64,000 bases of DNA from positions 1 through 64,000 of the forward strand of contig NZ_SJOP01000017.1 of assembly GCF_004331415.1 (NCBI RefSeq), written 5' to 3'. The translations under genes and the position numbers were made by a program. Within the stretch, counting starts at the first letter, position 1; every line of letters starts with the position of its first letter. Under the pieces are notes generated by a model. That model made no database searches. It had not been told where the DNA came from and saw only the letters and a program-made list of their open reading frames with translations. Source of the DNA: Kosakonia quasisacchari. GTDB taxonomy: Bacteria > Pseudomonadota > Gammaproteobacteria > Enterobacterales > Enterobacteriaceae. Of the stretch, positions 33,544-42,007 are shown one piece after another.

Positions 33544-34821
33544 ATGGCCTTTTCACAAGCGGTCAGCGGCCTAGATGCTGCGGCCACCAACCTCGATGTC
33601 ATTGGTAACAACATCGCCAACTCCGCCACCTATGGCTTTAAATCCGGCTCTGCGTCCTTCGCCGATATGTTTGCCGGTTCTAAAGTGGGTCTGGGCGTAA
33701 AAGTTGCCGGTATTACTCAGGACTTTACCGACGGTACGACGACTAACACCGGTCGTGGTCTGGACGTTGCTATTAGTCAGAACGGTTTCTTCCGCATGGT
33801 TGATACCAACGGTTCGGTTTATTACAGCCGTAACGGCCAGTTCAAACTGGACGAGAACCGCAACCTGGTCAACATGCAGGGTATGCAACTGACCGGTTAC
33901 CCGGTAGCGGGTACACCGCCGGTCGTGCAGACCGGTGCTAACCCGACGACCATTAACATCCCAACGACTGTGATGTCGGCGCGTGCTACCACCGCAGCGA
34001 CGATGCCGATGAACCTGAACTCGACGGCGACTATTCCGACGACGACTCCGTTCGATCCGACCAACTCGGATACCTACAACAAAAAAACCACGGTAACGTC
34101 TTACGACAGCCTGGGTAACGAACATGCGGTTGACTGCTACTTCGTTAAAACCGCGGCTAACACCTGGGATGTCTACACCAACGATTCCAGCGTTTCCGGT
34201 TCGACTTATCAAAAAGCCGCGCAGATGTCGTTCAGCTCCAACGGTACGCTCACTTCTGTCACTAACTATGCCGAAGTGCTGCCGGCTACCACGCCGCGTA
34301 CCTGGACCCTGAACGCCGCGCCGAACGCGCAGCCGCAGATCAACATCGCGCTGGCTAGCCTCAATGGCTCCGCTGCCAGCACTTACTCGCTGAGCTTCCT
34401 GAACTCCATGCAGCAGAACACCGGCAGCAGCGGCGCAGCCTCTGTTAATCAGGATGGTTACCCGCCAGGATCGCTGGTGAGCTATGCCATCAATGATGAC
34501 GGCACCGTGGTCGGCAGTTACTCCAACGAGAAGACGCAGGTTCTGGGTCAGATCGTACTGGCGAACTTTGCTAACAACGAAGGCCTGAAATCCGAAGGGG
34601 ATAACGTCTGGTCTGCGACCACCTCTTCCGGCGTCGCTATCGTGGGTACAGCGGGTTCCGGCAACTTCGGTAAGCTGACCAACGGCGCACTGGAAGCATC
34701 AAACGTGAATCTGAGTAAAGAACTGGTGAACATGATTGTCGCGCAGCGTAACTATCAGTCGAACGCGCAGACCATCAAAACCCAGGATCAGATCCTTAAC
34801 ACGCTGGTTAACCTGCGTTAA
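33544..34821 (+). CDS. flgE: Flagellar hook protein FlgE
   Basis: 425 residues. FlgE builds the flexible hook, the universal joint between rod and filament. The N-terminal signature AATNLDVIGNNIANSATYGF and the C-terminal helix ELVNMIVAQRNYQSNAQTIKT form the conserved D0 coiled coil. The middle D1-D2 region is variable and rich in Thr, Ser and Asn. An AGGAG ribosome site precedes the ATG. It is somewhat longer than E. coli FlgE (about 402 residues); the extra length lies in the surface-exposed middle. Confidence 0.95.
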   Translation: MAFSQAVSGLDAAATNLDVIGNNIANSATYGFKSGSASFADMFAGSKVGLGVKVAGITQDFTDGTTTNTGRGLDVAISQNGFFRMVDTNGSVYYSRNGQFKLDENRNLVNMQGMQLTGYPVAGTPPVVQTGANPTTINIPTTVMSARATTAATMPMNLNSTATIPTTTPFDPTNSDTYNKKTTVTSYDSLGNEHAVDCYFVKTAANTWDVYTNDSSVSGSTYQKAAQMSFSSNGTLTSVTNYAEVLPATTPRTWTLNAAPNAQPQINIALASLNGSAASTYSLSFLNSMQQNTGSSGAASVNQDGYPPGSLVSYAINDDGTVVGSYSNEKTQVLGQIVLANFANNEGLKSEGDNVWSATTSSGVAIVGTAGSGNFGKLTNGALEASNVNLSKELVNMIVAQRNYQSNAQTIKTQDQILNTLVNLR

Positions 34822-34841
34822 TCGTCTGACGGGATGGCTTA

Positions 34842-35597
34842 ATGGATCACGCAATATACACCGCGATGGGCGCAGCCAGCCAGACGCTGAATCAGCAGGC
34901 TGTCACCGCCAGCAACCTCGCGAATGCGTCCACGCCAGGCTTTCGCGCGCAGCTCAATGCGCTGCGCGCAGTACCGGTAGAAGGGCTTTCACTGCCTACC
35001 CGTACGCTGGTCGTGGCTTCTACACCTGGTGCCGACATGACGCCAGGGCAACTGGACTACACTTCGCGTCCGCTGGACGTGGCGTTGCAGCAGGACGGTT
35101 GGCTGGCAGTACAAACGGCAGACGGCTCTGAAGGGTATACCCGTAACGGTAGTATCCAGGTGAGCGCAACCGGCCAGTTGACCATTCAGGGGCATCCGGT
35201 GATTGGCGACGGCGGCCCGATTGCGGTACCGGAAGGTTCGCAAATTAGTATTGCGGCTGACGGTACGATTTCGTCGCTGAACCCTGGCGATCCGGCGAAT
35301 ACTATCGCGCCGGTCGGCAAGCTGAAGCTGGTGAAAGCGAACGCGCAGGAAGTGGTGCGCGGTGATGACGGGCTGTTCCGTTTGAGCCAGACCGCACAAG
35401 CGACCCGTGGTACGACATTGCAGGACGACCCGTCTATTCGCGTGATGTCAGGTGTGCTGGAGGGCAGTAACGTCAAGCCGGTTGCCGCGATGACCGACAT
35501 GATCGCCAGTGCCCGTCGTTTCGAAATGCAGATGAAAGTCATCAGCAGCGTCGACGATAACGCCCAGCGCGCCAACCAATTGCTGTCAATGGGCTAA
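34842..35597 (+). CDS. flgF: Flagellar proximal rod protein FlgF
   Basis: 251 residues, the usual FlgF length. It shows the rod/hook N-terminal signature (QAVTASNLANASTPGFRAQ) and the C-terminal coiled-coil helix (ARRFEMQMKVISSVDDNAQ). FlgF is one of the proximal rod subunits, located between FlgB/C and the distal rod FlgG. The internal beta domain has the FlgEFG motif GYTRNGSIQVSATGQL. It sits 20 bases after flgE in the operon. Confidence 0.96.
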   Translation: MDHAIYTAMGAASQTLNQQAVTASNLANASTPGFRAQLNALRAVPVEGLSLPTRTLVVASTPGADMTPGQLDYTSRPLDVALQQDGWLAVQTADGSEGYTRNGSIQVSATGQLTIQGHPVIGDGGPIAVPEGSQISIAADGTISSLNPGDPANTIAPVGKLKLVKANAQEVVRGDDGLFRLSQTAQATRGTTLQDDPSIRVMSGVLEGSNVKPVAAMTDMIASARRFEMQMKVISSVDDNAQRANQLLSMG

Positions 35598-35613
35598 TTA
35601 AACAGGACTACTT

Positions 35614-36396
35614 ATGATCAGTTCATTATGGATCGCAAAAACCGGCCTCGACGCCCAACAAACCAATATGGATGTCATCGCCAACAACCTGGCGAACGTC
35701 AGTACCAATGGTTTTAAGCGTCAGCGCGCGGTATTTGAAGATTTGCTGTACCAGACAATTCGTCAGCCTGGCGCACAGTCTTCAGCACAGACAACGCTGC
35801 CTTCGGGTTTGCAGATCGGTACCGGTGTTCGTCCGGTGGCCACCGAGCGTCTGCACAGCCAGGGCAACCTGTCACAAACCAACAACAGTAAAGATGTGGC
35901 GATCAAAGGGCAGGGCTTCTTTGAAGTGCTGTTGCCGGACGGTACCTCTGCGTATACCCGCGATGGTTCTTTCCAGGTCGACCAGAACGGCCAGTTGGTG
36001 ACGGCGGGTGGTTTCCAGGTGCAGCCTGCGATCACCATTCCGGCGAATACCCTGAGCATCACCATTGGCCGCGACGGCGTGGTCAGTGTGACGCAGCAGG
36101 GTAACGCCGCGCCGGTTCAGGTTGGCCAGTTAAACCTGACCACCTTTATGAACGACACCGGACTGGAAAGTCTCGGTGAAAACCTGTACGCAGAAACGCA
36201 GTCATCTGGCGCGCCAAACTCCACGACGCCGGGGCTGAACGGTGCGGGGATGCTGTATCAGGGGTATGTGGAAACCTCGAACGTAAACGTGGCGGAAGAG
36301 CTGGTGAATATGATCCAGGTTCAGCGCGCTTACGAAATAAACAGTAAGGCAGTATCGACCACCGATCAGATGCTGCAAAAACTGACGCAACTCTAA
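35614..36396 (+). CDS. flgG: Flagellar distal rod protein FlgG
   Basis: 260 residues, identical in length to E. coli FlgG. About 24-26 copies make the distal rod that crosses the P and L rings. The N-terminal MDVIANNLANVSTNGFKRQR is the FlgEFG signature, and the rod-specific loop following it keeps FlgG stiffer than hook FlgE. The C-terminal helix ELVNMIQVQRAYEINSK is conserved. The gene is followed by a strong palindromic hairpin ahead of flgH. Confidence 0.96.
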   Translation: MISSLWIAKTGLDAQQTNMDVIANNLANVSTNGFKRQRAVFEDLLYQTIRQPGAQSSAQTTLPSGLQIGTGVRPVATERLHSQGNLSQTNNSKDVAIKGQGFFEVLLPDGTSAYTRDGSFQVDQNGQLVTAGGFQVQPAITIPANTLSITIGRDGVVSVTQQGNAAPVQVGQLNLTTFMNDTGLESLGENLYAETQSSGAPNSTTPGLNGAGMLYQGYVETSNVNVAEELVNMIQVQRAYEINSKAVSTTDQMLQKLTQL

Positions 36397-36403
36397 GGCG
36401 TTA

Positions 36404-36429
36404 TCCGGTGCGGTAACTGCCGCACCGGA
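36404..36429 (+). other. Intercistronic hairpin between flgG and flgH
   Basis: A perfect 10-bp GC-rich stem (TCCGGTGCGG / CCGCACCGGA) with a six-base loop starts eight bases after the flgG stop. It has no T-run. It resembles single REP-type elements that protect upstream mRNA from 3' exonucleases, which could set the rod:ring ratio. Confidence 0.7.
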
Positions 36430-36453
36430 ACCCTGATTTCGAAGATGAATGCA

Positions 36454-37152
36454 ATGCAAAAATACGCCGTGCGCAGCTATCCGATTATGGCTTTAGTGGC
36501 ATTAACCCTGACGGGATGTGCCTGGGTTCCCTCAACGCCGTTGGTTCAGGGGGCGACCACCGCTCAACCGATTCCGGGACCGGTGCCGATGGTAAATGGA
36601 TCGATTTATCAAACTGCGCAGCCGATAAACTACGGCTATCAGCCACTGTTTGAAGACCGACGTCCGCGTAACGTGGGCGATACGTTGACGATCGTACTGC
36701 AAGAGAACGTCAGTGCCAGTAAGAGCTCGTCGGCAAATGCCAGCCGTGATAGCAAGGCCAGTTTCGGCATGGATACCACGCCGCGCTACCTGGAAGGTCT
36801 GTTTGGTAATTCCCGCGCCGATCTCTCTGCTTCCGGTGGTAATACCTTTAACGGCAAAGGTGGCGCGAATGCCAGCAATACCTTTAGCGGCACGTTGACC
36901 GTGACGGTCGATCAGGTGCTGATCAATGGCAATTTACATGTGGTGGGTGAAAAACAGATAGCCATCAATCAGGGCACTGAATTCATCCGCTTCTCGGGTG
37001 TCGTGAACCCACGCACCATCAGCGGCAGCAACACGGTTCCGTCCACACAGGTGGCGGACGCGCGCATCGAGTATGTCGGCAACGGCTACATCAACGAAGC
37101 GCAGAACATGGGCTGGCTGCAACGTTTCTTCCTCAACTTATCGCCGATGTAA
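36454..37152 (+). CDS. flgH: Flagellar L-ring lipoprotein FlgH
   Basis: 232 residues. A lipoprotein signal peptide ends LTLTGC, and the mature protein forms the L ring in the outer membrane. The conserved block NYGYQPLFEDRRPRNVGDTLTI and C-terminal NEAQNMGWLQRFFLNLSPM are typical. Two starts are possible, 36445 and 36454. I prefer 36454, as it gives the E. coli length and leaves GAAG nine bases upstream. It follows the hairpin after flgG and precedes flgI by 12 bases. Confidence 0.95.
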   Translation: MQKYAVRSYPIMALVALTLTGCAWVPSTPLVQGATTAQPIPGPVPMVNGSIYQTAQPINYGYQPLFEDRRPRNVGDTLTIVLQENVSASKSSSANASRDSKASFGMDTTPRYLEGLFGNSRADLSASGGNTFNGKGGANASNTFSGTLTVTVDQVLINGNLHVVGEKQIAINQGTEFIRFSGVVNPRTISGSNTVPSTQVADARIEYVGNGYINEAQNMGWLQRFFLNLSPM

Positions 37153-37164
37153 CCGGGGTGAATT

Positions 37165-38262
37165 ATGTTTAAGTATTTGACTGGCATCGTGTTAGCGCTG
37201 GTGGCGACCTTCGCCCAGGCTGACCGTATCCGGGATCTCACCAGTGTACAGGGCGTACGTGAAAACTCCTTAATTGGTTATGGCCTGGTCGTGGGGCTCG
37301 ATGGTACAGGTGACCAGACGACCCAGACGCCATTTACCACCCAAACTTTAAATAACATGCTGTCGCAGATGGGGATTACGGTCCCTACCGGCACCAACAT
37401 GCAGCTGAAAAACGTGGCGGCGGTCATGGTCACCGCGCAGTTCCCGGCGTTTGCACGCCAGGGGCAAACCATCGATGTGGTGGTTTCCTCAATGGGTAAC
37501 GCGAAAAGCCTGCGCGGCGGTACGCTGCTGATGACGCCGCTGAAGGGCGTTGACAGCCAGGTGTATGCGTTGGCGCAGGGTAACATTCTGGTCGGCGGCG
37601 CGGGTGCTTCCGCAGGCGGCAGCAGTGTGCAGGTTAACCAGCTGAACGGCGGTCGTATCACTAACGGTGCGGTCATCGAGCGTGAGCTGCCGACCCAGTT
37701 TGGCGCAGGTAACACCATTAACCTGCAGCTGAACCAGGAAGATTTCAGCATGGCACAGCAGATTGCCGACACCATTAACCGTAGCCGTGGTTACGGCAGC
37801 GCGACCGCGCTGGATGCACGTACCGTGCAGATCCGCGTTTCTAACGGCGGCAGTTCGCAAGTCCGTTTGCTGGCAGACATCCAGAATATGGAAGTCGGCG
37901 TTACGCAACAGGACGCAAAAGTCATTATTAACTCGCGTACTGGCTCGGTGGTGATGAACCGCGAAGTGGCGCTGGATAACTGTGCTGTCGCGCAGGGTAA
38001 CCTCTCGGTAACGGTGAATCAGCAGGCCAACGTGAGCCAGCCGAATACGCCATTCGGCGGCGGTCAGACGGTGGTGACACCGCAAACACAAATCGATTTG
38101 CGCCAGAGCGGCGGTTCGCTGCAAAGCGTCCGTTCCAGCGCCAACCTGAACAGTGTGGTCCGCGCGCTTAACGCACTTGGTGCTTCCCCGATGGAACTGA
38201 TGTCCATCCTTCAGGCGATGCAAAGTGCAGGCTGCCTGCGTGCGAAACTGGAGATCATCTAA
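37165..38262 (+). CDS. flgI: Flagellar P-ring protein FlgI
   Basis: 365 residues, the E. coli length. A Sec signal peptide (to ATFAQA) precedes DRIRDLTSVQGVRENSLIGYG, the family N-terminus. FlgI subunits assemble into the P ring in the periplasm with help from FlgA and the disulfide system; two cysteines are present (DNCAV and SAGCLRAK). Its stop overlaps the flgJ start in TAATG, so translation is coupled. Confidence 0.96.
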   Translation: MFKYLTGIVLALVATFAQADRIRDLTSVQGVRENSLIGYGLVVGLDGTGDQTTQTPFTTQTLNNMLSQMGITVPTGTNMQLKNVAAVMVTAQFPAFARQGQTIDVVVSSMGNAKSLRGGTLLMTPLKGVDSQVYALAQGNILVGGAGASAGGSSVQVNQLNGGRITNGAVIERELPTQFGAGNTINLQLNQEDFSMAQQIADTINRSRGYGSATALDARTVQIRVSNGGSSQVRLLADIQNMEVGVTQQDAKVIINSRTGSVVMNREVALDNCAVAQGNLSVTVNQQANVSQPNTPFGGGQTVVTPQTQIDLRQSGGSLQSVRSSANLNSVVRALNALGASPMELMSILQAMQSAGCLRAKLEII

Positions 38263-39218
38263 TGTTGACTGACAGCCGACTGTTGACAAGCGCGGCATGG
38301 GACGCGCAATCACTGAATGAATTGAAGTCGCAAACCCGGCAGGATCCTGGCGCGAACCTGCGCCCGGTTGCCCGCCAGATGGAAGGGATGTTCGTGCAGA
38401 TGATGCTGAAAAGCATGCGCGAAGCGTTACCGAAAGACGGTATTTTCAGCAGTGATTCAACGCGGCTGTACACCAGCATGTATGACCAGCAAATCGCACA
38501 ACAGATGACCGCAGGCAAAGGCCTTGGCCTGGCCGATATGATGGTTAAGCAGATGGCTGGCGATCAGGCACCTGTTGAGCCTGCCGATCAGATGCAGCAG
38601 GTGCCGATGAAGTTCCCGCTGGAAACCGTGACGACCTATCAAAACCAGGCGCTGACGCAACTGGTGCGTAAAGCGATGCCAAAAGTACCGGAAGACGGCG
38701 ACGAGCCGTTAACCGGCGACAGCAAAGACTTCCTCGCTCAGCTCTCTTTGCCGGCGCGTCTTGCCAGTGAGCAGAGCGGTGTTCCTCACCACCTGATCCT
38801 CGCGCAGGCTGCGCTCGAATCCGGCTGGGGCCAGCGTCAGATCCCGCGTGAAAACGGTGAGCCGAGCTTTAACATTTTTGGTGTTAAAGCCACGCCAGGC
38901 TGGAAAGGGCCGACCACGGAAATCACCACCACAGAATATGAAAATGGCGAAGCGGTGAAGGTGAAAGCCAAGTTCCGTGTTTACAGTTCGTACCTTGAAG
39001 CACTCTCCGATTACGTGGGTATGCTGACGCGCAACAAGCGTTACTCGGCGGTGACCACTGCCGCGACGGCGGAGCAGGGCGCGCAGGCGTTGCAGAATGC
39101 CGGTTATGCGACCGATCCGAACTATGCCCGTAAGCTGACAAGTATGATCCAACAGCTTAAATCGATGGGTGAAAAGGTCAGCAAAGCCTACAGCACGGAT
39201 ATCCAAAATCTGTTCTGA
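38262..39218 (+). CDS. flgJ: Flagellar rod-capping muramidase FlgJ
   Basis: 318 residues, a two-domain protein. The N-terminal half (MEGMFVQMMLKSMREALPKDG) caps the growing rod; the C-terminal half is a family 73 glucosaminidase (HHLILAQAALESGWGQRQ, with the catalytic glutamate) that opens peptidoglycan for rod passage. The linker around residues 90-150 is a few residues longer than in E. coli (313 residues). It overlaps flgI by one base and is the last gene before the flgKL promoter. Confidence 0.95.
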   Translation: MLTDSRLLTSAAWDAQSLNELKSQTRQDPGANLRPVARQMEGMFVQMMLKSMREALPKDGIFSSDSTRLYTSMYDQQIAQQMTAGKGLGLADMMVKQMAGDQAPVEPADQMQQVPMKFPLETVTTYQNQALTQLVRKAMPKVPEDGDEPLTGDSKDFLAQLSLPARLASEQSGVPHHLILAQAALESGWGQRQIPRENGEPSFNIFGVKATPGWKGPTTEITTTEYENGEAVKVKAKFRVYSSYLEALSDYVGMLTRNKRYSAVTTAATAEQGAQALQNAGYATDPNYARKLTSMIQQLKSMGEKVSKAYSTDIQNLF

Positions 39219-39224
39219 AATATC

Positions 39225-39251
39225 TCAAGTTTTGCCCTGGGTTGCCGATAA
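39225..39251 (+). promoter_or_regulatory. Sigma-28 promoter of flgKL
   Basis: TCAAGTTT, exactly eleven bases, GCCGATAA matches the sigma-28 consensus and lies seven bases past the flgJ stop, upstream of flgK. It gives class III expression on top of class II read-through. Confidence 0.93.
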
Positions 39252-39293
39252 TCGTCAACAGGACTCATGTCTGAAAGTGTATAAGGAACCTCC

Positions 39294-40943
39294 ATGTCCA
39301 GTTTGATTAACAGCGCCATGAGTGGGCTCAACGCAGCCCAGGCCGCGCTTAATACCGCCAGTAATAACATTGCCAGTTATAACGTAGCGGGTTATACCCG
39401 TCAGACGACGGTGCTCACCTCAGGCAACAGTACCCTGACCGGTGGCGGCTGGGTGGGTAACGGTGTGCTCGTTACCGGCGTTCAGCGTGAGTATGACGCC
39501 TTTATTACTAATCAGCTGCGTGCAGCGGAAAACCAGAACAGCGGTTTGACCACGCGTTACCAGCAGATGTCAAAAATTGACGATGTCCTGTCGGATACCA
39601 CTAACTCGCTGTCGACCAGCCTGCAGAGCTTCTTTTCCAGCCTGCAAACGCTGGTAAGTAACGCCTCTGACCCGTCATCCCGTCAGGCGATGCTGGGTAA
39701 AGCAGACGGTCTGGTTAACCAGTTCAAAGTGGCCGACCAGTACCTGCGTGACCAGGATAAACAGGTTAACCTGTCGATCTCCTCAAGCGTTGACCAGATC
39801 AACAACTACTCCACGCAGATTGCCAAACTTAACGATCAGATTTCCCGTCTGACCGCGGTAGGCGGCGGTGCGTCGCCGAACGACCTGCTCGATCAGCGCG
39901 ACCAACTGGTTAGCGAACTGAACAAAATTGTCGGTGTTGAAGTTAGCGTACAAGATGGCAACACCTACAACATCAGCATGGGTGATGGCTACTCTCTGGT
40001 GCAGGGCAGCGATGCGCGCCAGTTGGCGGCCGTCCAGTCCAGCGCCGATCCTTCTCGTACTGCCGTGGCTTATGTTGACAAAACCGCAGGCAATATTGAG
40101 ATCCCGGAAAAACTGATCACCACCGGTTCGCTGGGCGGTTTGCTGTCGTTCCGTTCGCAGGATCTTGACCAGGCGCGTAATACGCTTGGACAACTGGCGC
40201 TGTCGTTTGCTGATACTTTTAATCAGCAACACGAACAGGGCTTCGATACAACGGGCACGCAAGGCGGCCAGTTCTTTACCATTGGCGCGCCATCAACGAC
40301 CAGCAACTCCAAGAACACCGGTGATGCGGTACTGACCGCAGCGGTCAGTGACAGCAAAGCGGTGCAGGCGACGGATTATAAAGTGGCGTTCGATGGGACG
40401 AACTGGAAAGTTACCCGACTGTCCAACAACACCTCTACCACCGTGACGCCAGATCCCTCCGATGGCACACTGAATTTCGACGGTCTGAAAGTTAGCATCA
40501 ACGCCACCACGGGGCCTAAAGCCAACGATAGCTTTACCGTTCGCCCGGTGAGCAATGCGATTGTGAATATGAGCGTTGCGATTACCGATGAGTCGAAAAT
40601 CGCCATGGCTTCTGTCGCCGGTTCCGGTGCGAGCGATAACCGCAACGGCCAGGCGATGCTGAATCTGCAAAGCGCGAAAGTCGTCGGCGGCAACAAAACG
40701 TTTAACGATGCGTATGCCACGCTGGTCAGCGATGTGGGGAACAAAACCTCGACGCTGAAAACCAGTTCCACCACGCAGACAAACGTAGTGACGCAGTTGA
40801 CCAAGCAGCAGCAGTCGATCTCCGGGGTTAACCTCGATGAAGAGTACGGTAACCTGCAACGTTATCAACAATATTACCTGGCGAACGCTCAGGTTTTGCA
40901 AACTGCAAGCACGCTGTTTGATGCGCTGCTGGGCATTCGCTAA
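39294..40943 (+). CDS. flgK: Hook-filament junction protein FlgK
   Basis: 549 residues. FlgK (HAP1) is the first junction protein between hook and filament. The N-terminal signature GLNAAQAALNTASNNIASYNVAGYTRQ and the C-terminal helix NLQRYQQYYLANAQVLQTASTLFDALLG are the paired D0 regions; I quote only their order, at residues 9-35 and 517-549. The central domains are variable. AAGGAACC precedes the ATG. It has its own sigma-28 promoter and FlgN as its export chaperone. Confidence 0.95.
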   Translation: MSSLINSAMSGLNAAQAALNTASNNIASYNVAGYTRQTTVLTSGNSTLTGGGWVGNGVLVTGVQREYDAFITNQLRAAENQNSGLTTRYQQMSKIDDVLSDTTNSLSTSLQSFFSSLQTLVSNASDPSSRQAMLGKADGLVNQFKVADQYLRDQDKQVNLSISSSVDQINNYSTQIAKLNDQISRLTAVGGGASPNDLLDQRDQLVSELNKIVGVEVSVQDGNTYNISMGDGYSLVQGSDARQLAAVQSSADPSRTAVAYVDKTAGNIEIPEKLITTGSLGGLLSFRSQDLDQARNTLGQLALSFADTFNQQHEQGFDTTGTQGGQFFTIGAPSTTSNSKNTGDAVLTAAVSDSKAVQATDYKVAFDGTNWKVTRLSNNTSTTVTPDPSDGTLNFDGLKVSINATTGPKANDSFTVRPVSNAIVNMSVAITDESKIAMASVAGSGASDNRNGQAMLNLQSAKVVGGNKTFNDAYATLVSDVGNKTSTLKTSSTTQTNVVTQLTKQQQSISGVNLDEEYGNLQRYQQYYLANAQVLQTASTLFDALLGIR

Positions 40944-40957
40944 GTAAGGGGTGAAAA

Positions 40958-41926
40958 ATGCGTATCAGTACTCAAATGATGTACGAACAAAGTATGCGCG
41001 GCGTGACCAACTCGCAGAGCGCGTGGTTGGGTTACGGCGAGCAAATGGCGACCGGGCAGAAGGTTAACCGCCCGTCGGACGATCCGATTGCCGCTTCGCA
41101 GGCCGTGGTGATTTCGCAGGCGCAGGCGCAAAACACCCAGTATGAGACGGCGCGTACTTTCGCCAAGCAGAAAGTGTCACTGGAAGAGAGCGTATTACAG
41201 CAGGTGACGACCGCGATCACTGGCGCACAGGGCACCATTGTTAAAGCCGGTAACGGTTCGCTGAGTGATGATGACCGCGCCTCTCTGGCAACGGAGTTGC
41301 AGGGTTACCGTGATCAACTGCTGAACCTGGCGAACAGTACCGACGGTAACGGTCGCTATATCTTTGGCGGCTATAAAACTGAAAGCGCGCCGTATGATGC
41401 AACGGGCACCTATAGCGGTGGTAACCAGGCGATTTCCCAGCAGGTTGACGCCTCTCGTACCATGGTGATTGCGCATACTGGTACTGAGGTGTTCAACCAT
41501 ATCAGCAGCAACGCAACGCCAGAGCCGGTTGATCCGGCAACCGGCTTGCCGGGCACGTCGGAAACCGATCTGTTCAAAATGCTTGATACGGCGATTACCG
41601 CACTGAAAACCCCGGTAGCAGGCGATGAAACCGCAAAGGCGGCAGCACAGGCGGTGGTGGATAAAACCAGCCGTGGTCTGGGCAACTCGCTGAATAACGT
41701 GTCGACTGTCCGTGCTGAACTGGGTACGCAACTGAACGAACTGGACACCCTCGATGCGTTGGGTGATGACCGTACCGTTGCGCTGAAACAGCAGAAGAGT
41801 GATTTGATTGACGTGGACTGGAACTCGGTGATTTCGTCTTACACCATGCAGCAAGCTGCGCTGCAAGCGTCCTACAAAGCGTTCACCGATATGCAAGGTC
41901 TGTCGCTGTTCCAGATGAATAAATAA
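40958..41926 (+). CDS. flgL: Hook-filament junction protein FlgL
   Basis: 322 residues, flagellin-like. FlgL (HAP3) joins FlgK to the flagellin filament. The N-terminal MRISTQMMYEQSMRG and NRPSDDPIAASQAV motifs are shared with flagellin; the C-terminal helix ends in FTDMQGLSLFQMNK. It is the last flagellar gene of the block, 14 bases after flgK. A strong terminator follows. In E. coli the flgL 3' UTR yields a small RNA, so this region may do so too. Confidence 0.95.
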   Translation: MRISTQMMYEQSMRGVTNSQSAWLGYGEQMATGQKVNRPSDDPIAASQAVVISQAQAQNTQYETARTFAKQKVSLEESVLQQVTTAITGAQGTIVKAGNGSLSDDDRASLATELQGYRDQLLNLANSTDGNGRYIFGGYKTESAPYDATGTYSGGNQAISQQVDASRTMVIAHTGTEVFNHISSNATPEPVDPATGLPGTSETDLFKMLDTAITALKTPVAGDETAKAAAQAVVDKTSRGLGNSLNNVSTVRAELGTQLNELDTLDALGDDRTVALKQQKSDLIDVDWNSVISSYTMQQAALQASYKAFTDMQGLSLFQMNK

Positions 41927-42004
41927 TGTTTTCATTTTGAGCATGTCTTGAAACTGGGCATGTTCGGTATGCCCGCTCCATCACCCCGGAGCGGGCTTTT
42001 TTTT
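41927..42004 (+). ncRNA. Candidate flgL 3'-UTR small RNA (FlgO-like)
   Basis: The 78 bases after flgL comprise a small imperfect hairpin (CATG ... CATG) and a strong terminator with a long T-run, a typical Hfq-binding 3' end. In E. coli a 3'-UTR-derived RNA named FlgO arises from flgL. Sequence identity could not be tested here, so this is a positional inference. Confidence 0.35.
41971..42004 (+). terminator. flgKL terminator
   Basis: A GCCCGCTCC / GGAGCGGGC stem with an eight-base loop is followed by eight T's. It is a canonical strong intrinsic terminator that ends just before the convergent MFS gene. Confidence 0.92.
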
Positions 42005-42007
42005 ATC

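Noticed and set aside
37489..38313. Open frame of 274 codons opposite flgI
   Set aside because: It is fully antisense to a conserved flagellar gene and shows no family motif.
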